From Pseudomonas fluorescens (lineage in GTDB: Bacteria; Pseudomonadota; Gammaproteobacteria; Pseudomonadales; Pseudomonadaceae), in NCBI RefSeq assembly GCF_001307155.1, contig NZ_CP012830.1:3842501-3906500 (forward strand): a DNA stretch of 64,000 nt, written 5' to 3'. Position numbers and translations under genes: made by a program. The notes beneath the pieces are model-generated. The model was not told where the DNA came from. It was given only the letters and a program-made list of their open reading frames with translations, and ran no database searches. Of the stretch, positions 8,571-16,319 are shown one piece after another (the first letter of the stretch is position 1; each line of letters opens with the position of its first letter).

Positions 8571-8799
8571 TGTTTGCCCACTTGCGGGCCAAGGCATTTA
8601 CGTCTTCGTCACTGGCAAAATCTCCAGCGTCAGCCTCTTTTAAGGCATGTTGGATTTCTTCGATTTGCCAGGCCTCTCGAGCCAGGTATTCACGTAGCGC
8701 ATCTACGGCGAGAAAAGATTTGCTGCGGCCTGTCGCTTTAGCCAAATTGGCGAGAGTCTCGGCGATTTCGTCTGGCAGGCGCAAAGACATGACGGACAT
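8560..8799 (-). CDS. CopG/RHH antitoxin of ParE-type toxin
   Basis: A 79-residue protein whose N-terminus SVMSLRLPDEIAETLANLAK is a ribbon-helix-helix DNA-binding arm, followed by GRSKSFLAVDALREYLA (second helix) and an acidic tail (EADAGDFASDEDVNALARKW) that would wrap the toxin. It is first in the operon and directly upstream of an inverted-repeat operator, so it should repress its own promoter, as is known for this family. Confidence 0.88.
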   Translation of the reverse strand: MSVMSLRLPDEIAETLANLAKATGRSKSFLAVDALREYLAREAWQIEEIQHALKEADAGDFASDEDVNALARKWANNAR

Positions 8800-8808
8800 G
8801 GCAGTCTC

Positions 8809-8841
8809 GATGTAGTGGTTTGTAATACAACATACTACATC
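8809..8841 (-). promoter_or_regulatory. Toxin-antitoxin operator palindrome
   Basis: Inverted arms GATGTAGT (8809-8816) and ACTACATC (8834-8841) enclose a second perfect palindrome TTGTAATACAA at 8820-8830. It sits 10 bp upstream of the antitoxin start, fitting an RHH autoregulatory operator overlapping the promoter. Confidence 0.7.
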
Positions 8842-8925
8842 GCTGTCAGGGGGGCGCTGCTAGCCCCATTTGTCTGTTGCCCCCAGAACCTTTGATTCAA
8901 AACATCACCCACAAGGTATTCCTGC

Positions 8926-9102
8926 ATGCTCTCCGGCCTCAACCATCTGACCCCGGCGGTCACTGATCTGGACTGCAGCGTGGTGTTCTATTTTCTGGAT
9001 CCGGATGGGCACAAGATCGAGGCCCATGTCGGGGATCTGGTGTCGCGACTTGAGGCGTGCCGCCAGAGACCTTATGCCGGGATGAAGTTTTTCACTCCGT
9101 GA
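8926..9102 (+). pseudogene. fosA: fosA remnant (fosfomycin glutathione transferase) with internal deletion
   Basis: A 58-codon frame starts like FosA (MLSGLNHLTPAVTDLDCSVV), then jumps from FY directly into the FosA C-terminus (FYFLDPDGHKIEAHVGDL, then RLEACRQRPYAGMKFF). FosA is about 135 residues, so roughly 75 central residues are missing while the frame is preserved. The lost part holds the middle metal ligand and substrate contacts; the terminal H and E ligands remain (NHLT, KIEAH). It cannot be an active FosA monomer. A deletion between short repeats (VFYF/FYF) would explain it. Confidence 0.85.
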
Positions 9103-9129
9103 CCGGGCGCACTCCCGGCATGTCCATAG

Positions 9130-9324
9130 CTGATCTTTCCGAGTTTCGTTGGCGGTATCGCCGCATACGCTATTCTGATCGGCATTGTGGGCACTCGTCG
9201 GGTGCGCATGTTGTATCAGCGTCATGAGCTGGCAATTACCCGGATTTGCGGGGTAATGTTCACCGGTTTCGCCATCAATGCCTTGCTGCACGCGGTGCCA
9301 GGGTTGCTGACGAACAAGGTTTGA
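9130..9324 (+). pseudogene. C-terminal remnant of a membrane exporter (LysE/RhtB-like)
   Basis: A frame without start, following a stop at 9127, encodes FVGGIAAYAILIGIVGTRRV, then RMLYQRHELAITRICGVMFT and GFAINALLHAVPGLL before TGA at 9322. Hydrophobic stretches around a basic loop resemble the last helices of LysE/RhtB exporters, but no diagnostic motif is left. It lies right behind the fosA remnant, suggesting both decayed together. The family assignment is weak. Confidence 0.45.
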
Positions 9325-9429
9325 GGCTGCGCGCAGGGCTGCGACAGCTGCATCAGGACATCCGTTTCAGCGATGCCGGGTCCAGGGATTGATACTCACG
9401 GCTGCACTTTTGGACAGTATCCATCCACG

Positions 9430-10773
9430 ATGACCACCAGTAATTCCGCGCCGCTGGCGAGTTACATCGATCTTTTGCTCGACGTCGTGTGTGCGGTCGA
9501 TAGCCAGGGGCGCTTCGTCTTTGTCAGTGCCGCCAGCGAGCGAGTGTTCGGCTACACCCCGGACGAGCTGATCGGCCAGTCGATGATCGAGATGGTCCAC
9601 CCGGCCGATCGCCAACGGACCCTGGACGCCGCTCGGGAAATCATGCGCGGCCAACCCAACCCGAACTTCGAAAACCGCTACCTGCGCAAGGATGGTCAGG
9701 TGGTGCATCTTCTCTGGTCGGCGCGTTGGTCTGAAGTCGATCAACTGCGCATCGCCGTGGCCCGTGACATCACCGAGCGCAAACAGGCAGAGTCCCGGCA
9801 GGCCGCACTGTACGCGATCTCCGAAGCAGCCCATGCTGCTGAGGATCTGCTGGCGCTGTTCAAGCTCGTTCATCAATTGATTGGCGAATGGCTGCCGGCG
9901 CTGAACTTCTCGGTGGCGCTCTATGACGAGCACTGCGAGCAATTGAGTTTCCCGTACCACGTCGACGAACACGAGAGCGATCCGCTGTGCAGCGTTACCG
10001 GCCGGCTTTGCACCGAGGTGATCGAAACGGGGCAGCCGGTGCTGGTGACGCCTGACCAACCTTTCTCGATGCCCGGACTGTTCGAGGTTGGAAATGGCCA
10101 GGACTCACCCTGCTGGCTGGGTGTGCCGCTGAACTCACAGAAAGGCACCATCGGTGCGCTGATCGTCAAAAGCGTACCCGGTGGCGAACGCTATACCGAG
10201 CGCGACAAGGAGCTGCTGCAATACGTTTGTGCCCAGCTCGCGGCAGCCATTGAGCGCAAGCAATTGCACTGCCGGTTGCAATTCATGGCGCAGCACGACC
10301 AGTTGACCCGCTTGCCTAACCGCGAACTGTTGCGTGAACGCCTGACTGCTGCCCTCGGTAAAGCCAGAAGAAACTCTGGACGCATGGCGCTGCTGTACGT
10401 CGACCTGGACCACTTCAAACAGGTCAACGACACCTATGGCCATGGCGTCGGCGACATGTTGCTGCAAGCGGTGGCCAATCGACTGCAAGGCTGTGTGCGT
10501 GAGTCCGATACGGTGGCGCGCATTGGCGGTGATGAGTTTGTGGTCTTGCTCGACAGCATTCAGGCCGCCGAAGATGCAGCCCGTGTGGCGATCAAAATCC
10601 GTCAGGTGCTTGGCCAGCCGATGCGCCTGGAGAGCCATACCCTGAACATCCTGCCGAGTATCGGCATCGCGCTCTACCCCGAGCATGGCAGCGAAGAAAA
10701 GCAATTGTTCAAGCATGCGGATGAGGCCATGTACGCAGTCAAACGCCTGAGTGGACGGCTGGACCGCGTCTGA
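9430..10773 (+). CDS. PAS-GAF-GGDEF diguanylate cyclase
   Basis: The 447-residue cytoplasmic protein begins with a PAS domain (~8-120; GRFVFVSAASERVFGYTPDE), followed by a GAF-like domain (~130-280; ending KELLQYVCAQLAAAIERK) and a GGDEF domain (~295-445). The active-site RIGGDEF (366-370) is intact. An RxxD inhibitory site (RESD, 357-360) stands five residues upstream, so c-di-GMP product inhibition is expected. There is no EAL domain and no membrane segment. The start at 9430 is preferred as the PAS begins soon after; 9373 is possible. Confidence 0.9.
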   Translation: MTTSNSAPLASYIDLLLDVVCAVDSQGRFVFVSAASERVFGYTPDELIGQSMIEMVHPADRQRTLDAAREIMRGQPNPNFENRYLRKDGQVVHLLWSARWSEVDQLRIAVARDITERKQAESRQAALYAISEAAHAAEDLLALFKLVHQLIGEWLPALNFSVALYDEHCEQLSFPYHVDEHESDPLCSVTGRLCTEVIETGQPVLVTPDQPFSMPGLFEVGNGQDSPCWLGVPLNSQKGTIGALIVKSVPGGERYTERDKELLQYVCAQLAAAIERKQLHCRLQFMAQHDQLTRLPNRELLRERLTAALGKARRNSGRMALLYVDLDHFKQVNDTYGHGVGDMLLQAVANRLQGCVRESDTVARIGGDEFVVLLDSIQAAEDAARVAIKIRQVLGQPMRLESHTLNILPSIGIALYPEHGSEEKQLFKHADEAMYAVKRLSGRLDRV

Positions 10774-10902
10774 TTCGGCTTCCATTCGGGCGCCGTTCGT
10801 CGCGGCCGGTGCAATTTTTCTAAACCTTTGCGGTGTTTTAACTTCAGACGTCAGGCGGGGAAACCCGTTGCACTCATTTGCCTGTTCAAGGAGGGCGTGA
10901 CC

Positions 10903-11427
10903 ATGAGCCGTATGGCCAGCCGATTATCGACCATCAGTTTTGTCGTGTTGCTAGGCCTGGGCGCCAGCAACGCTTTTGCCCAGTCGCCAACCGACTTCAT
11001 CAATGACACCTCGGTCAAAGGTATGGCAGACATCGAAGCCAGCCGCCTGGCTCACCAGAAAACCGAATCCAAAGAGGTCAAGGATTACACGATTGTGGTG
11101 ATCAACGACCGCACCACGGCTAACCAGCATCTGGCGAAAATCGCCAAGAAACTCGATCTGCCCGTCGCCCCCAGAGACGAGGTGGCCAGCAAGGCCAAGG
11201 CGCTGATTCCTGAGGTCAAGGACGGCGACTCCTTCGACACGGCCTTTGCCGCCAGCCAGGTGAAAACCACCCAGGAAACCATCGAACAGTTGAAGCAGGA
11301 AGCACAAACCACCGACGTGCCGGAACTCAAGGCCTTCGTTGCAGAAACCCTGCCCAAGCTCGAAAACCATTTGCATATGGCAAGGGCCCTTCAGGCCAAC
11401 AGCCAATCGGGTCGGGTGGATGGTTGA
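10903..11427 (+). CDS. DUF4142 family exported protein
   Basis: A 174-residue protein with a signal peptide (FVVLLGLGASNAFA, cut near residue 26). A helical DUF4142 domain follows: DFINDTSVKGMADIEASRLA, SKEVKDYTIVVINDRTTANQ, and a C-terminal ETLPKLENHLHMARAL. DUF4142 is a ferritin-like four-helix fold of unknown role, often in stress-induced periplasmic proteins. ATG 10903 follows CAAGGAGGGCGTGACC, a strong ribosome site. It is monocistronic, followed by a REP pair. Confidence 0.85.
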   Translation: MSRMASRLSTISFVVLLGLGASNAFAQSPTDFINDTSVKGMADIEASRLAHQKTESKEVKDYTIVVINDRTTANQHLAKIAKKLDLPVAPRDEVASKAKALIPEVKDGDSFDTAFAASQVKTTQETIEQLKQEAQTTDVPELKAFVAETLPKLENHLHMARALQANSQSGRVDG

Positions 11428-11449
11428 GTCATGCATGCTCACTCGATCC

Positions 11450-11580
11450 GTAGCAGCTGGCGAAGCCTGCGTTCGAGGGTGAAACCCTCGCAAAACCGTG
11501 TTCTCTGTACCTCAGAAATGATGCGGTGCCAGATTTACGGCCGCTACGCGGGCCGAACGCAGCCTTCGGCAGCTGCTACA
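11450..11580. repeat. Paired REP element, family C
   Basis: GTAGCAGCTGGCGAAGCCTGCG ends meet the inverted CGCAGCCTTCGGCAGCTGCTAC around a spacer of about 80 bp. A sister copy is at 14307-14437. Families A, B and C thus coexist in this window. Confidence 0.8.
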
Positions 11581-11637
11581 AAGTAGGTGGCGAGCCGGTA
11601 CCGCTTCGAGCCTCGCCACAAAAACAGTCCGGGCACT

Positions 11638-12180
11638 TTAGCTCGACAGCTTTACCCCAACCGTCCAACTGAAATACCCCAGCACTTCACAGCTGCTGTT
11701 CACCAGCATAAAGCTCAGCTCGCACTGCTCGACTCCGGTGCTCAGCTGCTGGCAATGCCAGTAGTGATCATCGGCTTTTACCGCGAGCGGTTCGGTGGGG
11801 GATTCGGGATTGGGGGCGGGCAAGGTCTGGCCGTTATGCACCACCAGATGCGGTTTTGAGAACACACCGGCGTCGCCCACAGTCAGGTTGTAAAATACCA
11901 CGCTGTGTTCGGCGTGCAGGCCGACGGTTCGGCCACGGATGTGGAAGGTTTTGGTTGAACTTGCCGGTAGTTCAAGGCAAGGGCTCTTGGACGTTGGCGT
12001 TGTCCCCAGGGACGCGCCAAAGGTGAAAATGAAGCCGTCCTCGATCACGGTCGGTTTCTGCGGGTCGAGGCTCGGTTCCGGGTAGCGGGTGAGCAGGGTT
12101 TCGGCGTCGATAATCAGCAACACATTGGTTGCCTGCTCAGTGGTGGATGACGGATTTGCGCTGGTATCTGTAGACATCAC
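11638..12180 (-). CDS. AidA/PixA family inclusion body protein (copy 2)
   Basis: A 180-residue protein with the PixA/AidA layout: a strand VLLIIDAETLLTRYP, then GFIFTFGASLGT, HSVVFYNLTVGDAGVFSKP, and the family ending DDHYWHCQQLSTGVEQCELS ... LVNSSCEVLGYFSW. PixA forms crystalline inclusions in Xenorhabdus; AidA is quorum-sensing induced in Ralstonia and Burkholderia. It has no signal peptide. It is 119 bp downstream of a paralogue on the same strand, so co-transcription is likely. Identity with the neighbour is modest, so the duplication is old. Confidence 0.82.
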   Translation of the reverse strand: MMSTDTSANPSSTTEQATNVLLIIDAETLLTRYPEPSLDPQKPTVIEDGFIFTFGASLGTTPTSKSPCLELPASSTKTFHIRGRTVGLHAEHSVVFYNLTVGDAGVFSKPHLVVHNGQTLPAPNPESPTEPLAVKADDHYWHCQQLSTGVEQCELSFMLVNSSCEVLGYFSWTVGVKLSS

Positions 12181-12299
12181 GGCTTCCTTTCATGATGTGG
12201 GTCGATCGCGGCCACCGCTGCGGCTTACGCAAGACATCCAGTTCCAGTCGGGGCGCGAGGTAGAGGGGACGGCCCCTTGTCGCCAAGGGGCCGTCCAGA

Positions 12300-12803
12300 T
12301 CAGTTACGGATGGTGATGAACGGATCCCACGAGCAGCAACCTACAATCTGGCAGTCCCGGTTCACGATCAGGAAGTTGAAGTGATAGGTCACGCTGCCGG
12401 TGGCCAGGGTTTCCGAAGACCAGTAATGGTTATCGACTTTCTGGCAGCTAGGCACTGACGGGTTGCTGGTGTTTGGCACGGCAACACATGCGGTGGCCTT
12501 GCGTGGCGTCGGTGTCGAGATCAGCTCATTACCCGCGTTGCCGATGAACTTGTAGAAAATTACCGCTGTTTCGAAGCTCTGCGACAGGCTGGTTTCACGC
12601 CAGCGAATCAGGTCACCGACGGAGGCTTTCAGATTCAGTTCGCCACCGGCCTGGCCATTGATCACGTTGTCCCGGTTGGTGACCATGTACACATGACTGA
12701 CATCGATAAGCGTTGGCGCGTTGGGATTTTTGCTGATGTTCGGGTAGTTTTTCAGAATGGATTCGGTGTCGATCGAAACAAGCACATCCGTGACTCGAGA
12801 CAT
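12300..12803 (-). CDS. AidA/PixA family inclusion body protein (copy 1)
   Basis: A 167-residue paralogue of the next gene: VLVSIDTESILKNYP, then HVYMVTNRDNVINGQAGGEL, RWRETSLSQSFETAVIFYKF, and the closing VDNHYWSSETLATGSVTYHF ... NRDCQIVGCCSWDP. The paired (V/A)D(N/D)HYW motif is the strongest family mark. Six cysteines crowd the C-terminal half. A start at 12803 follows AAGGAGCTTTACT. A lux-box-like palindrome 96 bp upstream suggests autoinducer control, which is inference. Confidence 0.82.
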   Translation of the reverse strand: MSRVTDVLVSIDTESILKNYPNISKNPNAPTLIDVSHVYMVTNRDNVINGQAGGELNLKASVGDLIRWRETSLSQSFETAVIFYKFIGNAGNELISTPTPRKATACVAVPNTSNPSVPSCQKVDNHYWSSETLATGSVTYHFNFLIVNRDCQIVGCCSWDPFITIRN

Positions 12804-13227
12804 AGTAAAGCTCCTTGTTCATAGTGAGGGCCTGGCGTCTACCAGGCACAACAACGCTTGATTGCCATACGGCTGCTGTAAGCGCGCTACTATGGGGAAC
12901 CTACCGATCACAAGGTACGAGCTGGCCTGGCTCCTTGCCTATAAAAGTGACCGGCCCAGGTTCCTTCCAACAGGCCGCGTCTGGAATATAGATGTCCGTC
13001 TTAAGCTGTCAAAACAGACGGGGCTTCGTTCGACGAACGGTAGTTTTGCTTCTAATTTCCGATGATTTGGCGATAAGGAAGTGGTGATCCAGAACGTTTC
13101 CCAAGCGTTGATTTCCCTCTGAATTGTGTGCCATTGAGCAACGATTACCGACCTCGGCAGCTTCACTTCCAGGGTGTCGGAGAATTGACCGTCGATGGCT
13201 TTGAGCAAGCCTTGCGCCGATCGCCGA
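12804..13227. other. Gap between aidA-like gene and DUF1501 remnant
   Basis: This 424-bp gap holds the presumed aidA promoter and a candidate regulator site at 12899-12916 on the left. The right half shows no gene I can support. An open minus-strand frame from 12939 upward overlaps the DUF1501 remnant in another frame and matches no family I recognise. Confidence 0.5.
12899..12916 (-). promoter_or_regulatory. Lux-box-like palindrome upstream of aidA pair
   Basis: ACCTACCGATCACAAGGT has ACCT/AGGT arms at 18-bp spacing, similar in form to LuxR-family boxes. It is 96 bp upstream of the first aidA-like start. One internal half departs from full symmetry, so this is only a candidate. Confidence 0.35.
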
Positions 13228-13734
13228 TCAGAGCAACTGCAATGCGTCCGGACGCGCACCGGGAAATACGTTCTGCAACTGCGAAGCGGATAAGCCCCAG
13301 GTCCTGCCAAGTAAACCACCGAGCAGGTTCCGATAATTGTTGAGCACCGGGTAATCGCGGTTTTGCAGCAGGCTTTGTGGGTTGACCGCCACCTGTTCAC
13401 CCACGATGCGTCCACCGCGAACGTTGCCGCCGAGTACCCAGTACACCGTGCCATGCCCGTGGTCGGTGCCCCTGGAGCCGTTTTCACGGAAGGTACGGCC
13501 GAACTCCGAGAGCACCACCACGGTGGTGTTGTTCCACTCTTCCCCCAGCGCCTGGGCATAGGCGACCAGGCCTTCACCGAGGTTCGCCAGGTTGTTGGCC
13601 AGTTGGCCGCTGGTGCTGCCTTGATTGACGTGGGTATCCCAGCCGCCGACACCACGAACTGCATCGGGTCCTTGAATTTGGTAGCAGTGCTTTGTAGCAA
13701 CTTCTCGCAGGTTCTGCGATCTGTGGAAGGTCAA
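13228..13734 (-). pseudogene. C-terminal remnant of a DUF1501 protein
   Basis: The recognisable part starts at GGWDTHVNQG and continues with WNNTTVVVLSEFGRTFRENG, GTDHGHGTVYWVLGGNVRGG, and an ending LSASQLQNVFPGARPDALQL. DUF1501 proteins are alkaline phosphatase/sulfatase-like, exported through Tat, and run 380-480 residues; here only about 140 remain. The first ~30 codons of the open frame do not match the family, so the upstream junction is near 13655. The N-terminal Tat signal and metal-binding half are gone. Confidence 0.75.
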
Positions 13735-13883
13735 CTTTTCTTTACACAGTTCCTTTAGGTGGGTTCAGGTATTAGACAGATATCTACTGGTACAAATATT
13801 CATACGCCAAGCAGGAGCGCGGCGGTAAAGGGGGCATGGTTGTACAGGGTTACTCTATTGGCCGATGAGCCTCAGGAGGCAGC

Positions 13884-14213
13884 ATGTTGTTACGTTACGC
13901 GGCATTGGTAGCAGTGGTCATCGCGGCCTCCGGTTGCGTACAGGAGCGTGTGGTTCACGATCGGCGTCCGCCACCACGCGAGTACGTCGAAGTCATCGCG
14001 CCGCAGCCACCACCGGTCCAGGTGATCGAAGTGGAGCCCGCGGGCCGGCCAGGTTATGTCTGGTCGCGCGGTTACTGGCGCTGGGAAGGCGGGCGTTATG
14101 TCGCCGTTCGTGGGCACTGGGAACCGGAACGCCGGGGTTATCGTTACGTGCACCCGCATTGGGAACAGCGCAACGATGGCTGGCATTGGCAAGGCGGGGG
14201 CTGGGCCCACTAG
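13884..14213 (+). CDS. YXWGXW repeat lipoprotein
   Basis: A 109-residue lipoprotein. The signal MLLRYAALVAVVIAASGC ends at Cys18. A proline-rich linker (RRPPPREYVEVIAPQPPP) leads to three aromatic repeats of the Y-x-W-x-x-G-x-W type: GYVWSRGYWRWEGGRYV, AVRGHWEPERRGYRYV, HPHWEQRNDGWHWQGGGW. Such proteins sit in the outer membrane or periplasm and have no defined role. It starts at ATG 13884 behind CTCAGGAGGCAGC and is followed by a strong terminator. Confidence 0.85.
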   Translation: MLLRYAALVAVVIAASGCVQERVVHDRRPPPREYVEVIAPQPPPVQVIEVEPAGRPGYVWSRGYWRWEGGRYVAVRGHWEPERRGYRYVHPHWEQRNDGWHWQGGGWAH

Positions 14214-14232
14214 ATCCAGCGTTTCGCCGAAT

Positions 14233-14263
14233 CAAAAAAGAGCGACCTTCGGGTCGCTTTTTT
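14233..14263 (+). terminator. Rho-independent terminator
   Basis: The stem AGCGACC-TTCG-GGTCGCT with a T6 tail and a preceding A6 tract lies 20 bp after the YXWGXW gene. It can act in both directions. Confidence 0.9.
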
Positions 14264-14306
14264 GTGCTGTCCGGACGCTGTCACGATCTCGAATTCATGA
14301 CAATAC

Positions 14307-14437
14307 GTAGCAGCTGCCGAAGGCTGCGTTCGAGTGCGAAGCGCTCGTAAAATCAGGCAACGCGTTCTTTCAGGTTAACCGTGGATTCAGGGTTTACGAC
14401 TGCTGCGCAGCCGAACGCAGCCTCCGGCAGCTGCTAC
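14307..14437. repeat. Paired REP element, family C
   Basis: GTAGCAGCTGCCGAAGGCTG and the inverted CAGCCTCCGGCAGCTGCTAC are the closest relatives of the pair at 11450. The spacer includes GGTTTACGACTGCTGCGCAG, also found in family A spacers, so the families share an internal module. Confidence 0.8.
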
Positions 14438-14565
14438 GAATCGCGTTCCCTCTCATCCAGCCGAGTCTTGACGAACTTGGTTGGGCCGTCGCTTACTGGC
14501 GCCCCACGAGCGAAACGCAGAGTCTAGCGCGTCGCTCATGTCCTGATCCGTTACAGGAGTACGCG

Positions 14566-15336
14566 ATGAGCTGGTCTGCCAAACAGTATGTGGCTTTCGA
14601 AGATGAGCGCACGCGCCCGGCGCGCGATTTGCTGGCGGCTATCCCGAACACCGATGCGCGTTCGGTGATCGACATCGGCTGTGGCCCCGGCAACTCTACC
14701 GAATTGCTCGTGCAGCGTTTTGCCAACGCCGCGGTGCGTGGGCTGGACAGCTCGGCCGACATGATCGACGCCGCCCGCAAACGCTTGCCGGACGTACGTT
14801 TCGACATTGCCGATATCGCCGCCTGGAGCGAGCCCGGCCCGTTCGATGTGATCTTCGCCAACGCGGTGTTCCAGTGGTTACCCGACCATGCCACGCTGTT
14901 GCCGTCGCTGGTGGCCAAGCTCGCACCGGGTGGCAGCCTGGCGATTCAAATGCCCGACAACCTCGATCAACCGTCGCATCGAATGATGCGTGAAGTCGCC
15001 AATAACGGGCCTTGGGCCCGCAAGCTTGCGGATATCGCCGGGCAACGGACGACCCTCGACGATGCCAATACCTACTACCAGATGCTGTGTTCGTGCGCCT
15101 CGCGGGTCGATGTGTGGCGCACCACCTACCATCACCCGCTGGCGGGCGGTCCTGCGGCCGTGGTCGAGTGGTTCAAGGGCAGCGGTTTGCGGCCGTTTCT
15201 TGAACCGCTCGACGAGGCGGAAAAAGCTCAGTACCTCGAGCAATACCTGGCTGCGTTAGAGCCATTCTTCCCGGTGCTGGCCGATGGTTCGGTGTTGCTG
15301 CCGTTCCCGCGTTTATTCATTGTGGCGACCCGCTAA
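14566..15336 (+). CDS. tam: Trans-aconitate 2-methyltransferase
   Basis: A 256-residue class I methyltransferase that follows E. coli Tam nearly block for block: SWSAKQYVAFEDERTRPARD, the SAM motif VIDIGCGPGNSTELL (~35-49), FANAVFQWLPDHATLLPSLV, LAIQMPDNLDQPSHRMMREV, VWRTTYHHPLAG, and the LPFPRLFIVATR ending. It methylates trans-aconitate, which forms spontaneously from cis-aconitate and inhibits the TCA cycle. ATG 14566 follows CAGGAGTACGCG. Single gene between a REP pair and hicB. Confidence 0.92.
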   Translation: MSWSAKQYVAFEDERTRPARDLLAAIPNTDARSVIDIGCGPGNSTELLVQRFANAAVRGLDSSADMIDAARKRLPDVRFDIADIAAWSEPGPFDVIFANAVFQWLPDHATLLPSLVAKLAPGGSLAIQMPDNLDQPSHRMMREVANNGPWARKLADIAGQRTTLDDANTYYQMLCSCASRVDVWRTTYHHPLAGGPAAVVEWFKGSGLRPFLEPLDEAEKAQYLEQYLAALEPFFPVLADGSVLLPFPRLFIVATR

Positions 15337-15371
15337 AGGCCGTTGCTGCATCAGGCCTGAAGCTGTTGCCC

Positions 15372-15779
15372 TCAGCCCTGTTGCAACACTTTCAACGCCG
15401 CCGAGGCGAGGAAGCCGGAACGGCTTTTTTCTTCCGGGTGATGCAGCACGTATTCGTCGATACGGGTCAGCAGATAGCCGGGCAGGGTGATGTTGAGTTT
15501 CTGAGCCTTGCCCAGGTACTTGGTGACATCGATGTCCACCAATGCCCAGGTAGCGCCGGCGTACTGCGGATTGGCCGCGTGTACGGTGACCTTGTTGGCG
15601 GGTGGAATCGCCGAGCCGTCTTCGGCGAGTATCTCGAAGTGGCCTTCGATGGCTTCGCGCGCCATGGCGATCGCATCGTCCAGGTCATCACCGGCCGAGA
15701 AACAGCCCGGAATATCCGGCACTTCCACGCCCCAGGCGTGTTCGTTATCGCCCATTGAAATCGCAATTGGGTAAAGCAT
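15372..15779 (-). CDS. hicB: HicB family antitoxin
   Basis: A 135-residue protein with a HicB-type N-terminal domain (YPIAISMGDNEHAWGVEVPD, IPGCFSAGDDLDDAIAMARE, AIEGHFEILAEDG). The C-terminal ribbon-helix-helix (KLNITLPGYLLTRIDEYV ... KSRSGFLASAAL) binds DNA. It is encoded 31 bp downstream of hicA on the same strand. HicB blocks the HicA mRNA interferase and represses the operon. The length is at the upper end of the family because of the RHH extension. Confidence 0.92.
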   Translation of the reverse strand: MLYPIAISMGDNEHAWGVEVPDIPGCFSAGDDLDDAIAMAREAIEGHFEILAEDGSAIPPANKVTVHAANPQYAGATWALVDIDVTKYLGKAQKLNITLPGYLLTRIDEYVLHHPEEKSRSGFLASAALKVLQQG

Positions 15780-15810
15780 GTTCGTTGTCCTCTGGGTGCT
15801 GTTCGCCGGT

Positions 15811-15993
15811 TCAATACAGCAGGGCCTGTTGCAGGATGCTGACGGCCGTTTTGGTCAGTAAATCCTTTTTCGGGTGTGGGACGGTGACCAGACCGGGCTT
15901 CACAGGATGCTTGAAGTGGTGATGGCTGCCCCTGACCCGTACCAGATACCAGCCGTCTGCGACGATTTGGGTTATCAAATATCGGCTATTCAC
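15811..15993 (-). CDS. hicA: HicA family mRNA interferase toxin
   Basis: A 60-residue dsRBD-fold toxin: NSRYLITQIVADGWYLVRVR, then GSHHHFKHP with the catalytic His near residue 24, and GLVTVPHPKKDLLTKTAVSI. I start it at the GTG at 15993, behind GGGAAGTGAT. Continuing the frame to 16116 adds 41 residues unlike any HicA. HicA cleaves mRNA in the absence of HicB. All key residues are present. Confidence 0.88.
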   Translation of the reverse strand: MNSRYLITQIVADGWYLVRVRGSHHHFKHPVKPGLVTVPHPKKDLLTKTAVSILQQALLY

Positions 15994-16011
15994 ATCACTT
16001 CCCTGTGCTGT

Positions 16012-16062
16012 GTAGGTGGTTACTATACCTACTGAAAATAAGTTATCAACACTATAACCACC
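16012..16062 (-). promoter_or_regulatory. Putative hicAB operator (nested inverted repeats)
   Basis: GTAGGT (16012-16017) pairs with ACCTAC (16027-16032), and GGTGGTTA (16015-16022) pairs with TAACCACC (16055-16062). The block lies 19-70 bp upstream of the hicA start, where HicB would bind. Confidence 0.55.
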
Positions 16063-16201
16063 GCTGGTGGCGACAGAATGGATGAGTGGTAGGGAACAGT
16101 GTAGGAACCACCGCAAGACACGGTGTCCAGGAGCAGCGCTGGAGTGTTTCTGATTCCTTCAATGCCAGTTCAACGCGTGTTATTGCTGAATGGCGGGCAT
16201 G

Positions 16202-16229
16202 AAAAACCGGTCACTGAGGACCGGTTTTT
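16202..16229 (-). terminator. Rho-independent terminator
   Basis: AAAAACCGGTC-ACTGA-GGACCGGTTTTT is a symmetric stem with A/T tails, placed downstream of the minus-strand gene at 16320-16658. Confidence 0.85.
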
Positions 16230-16319
16230 CTTGTCTCTGCATTTTCTGTTTACAAAGATGAGTTTTTGACACCGCGCTTCCCCCGCAGAGAAAACCCGAT
16301 GCCGAGAATCACGTAGTCG

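Noticed and set aside
12939..13700. 253-residue minus-strand frame overlapping the DUF1501 remnant
   Set aside because: The overlap is in a different frame from the recognisable DUF1501 motifs, and its extension to 12939 has no family pattern.
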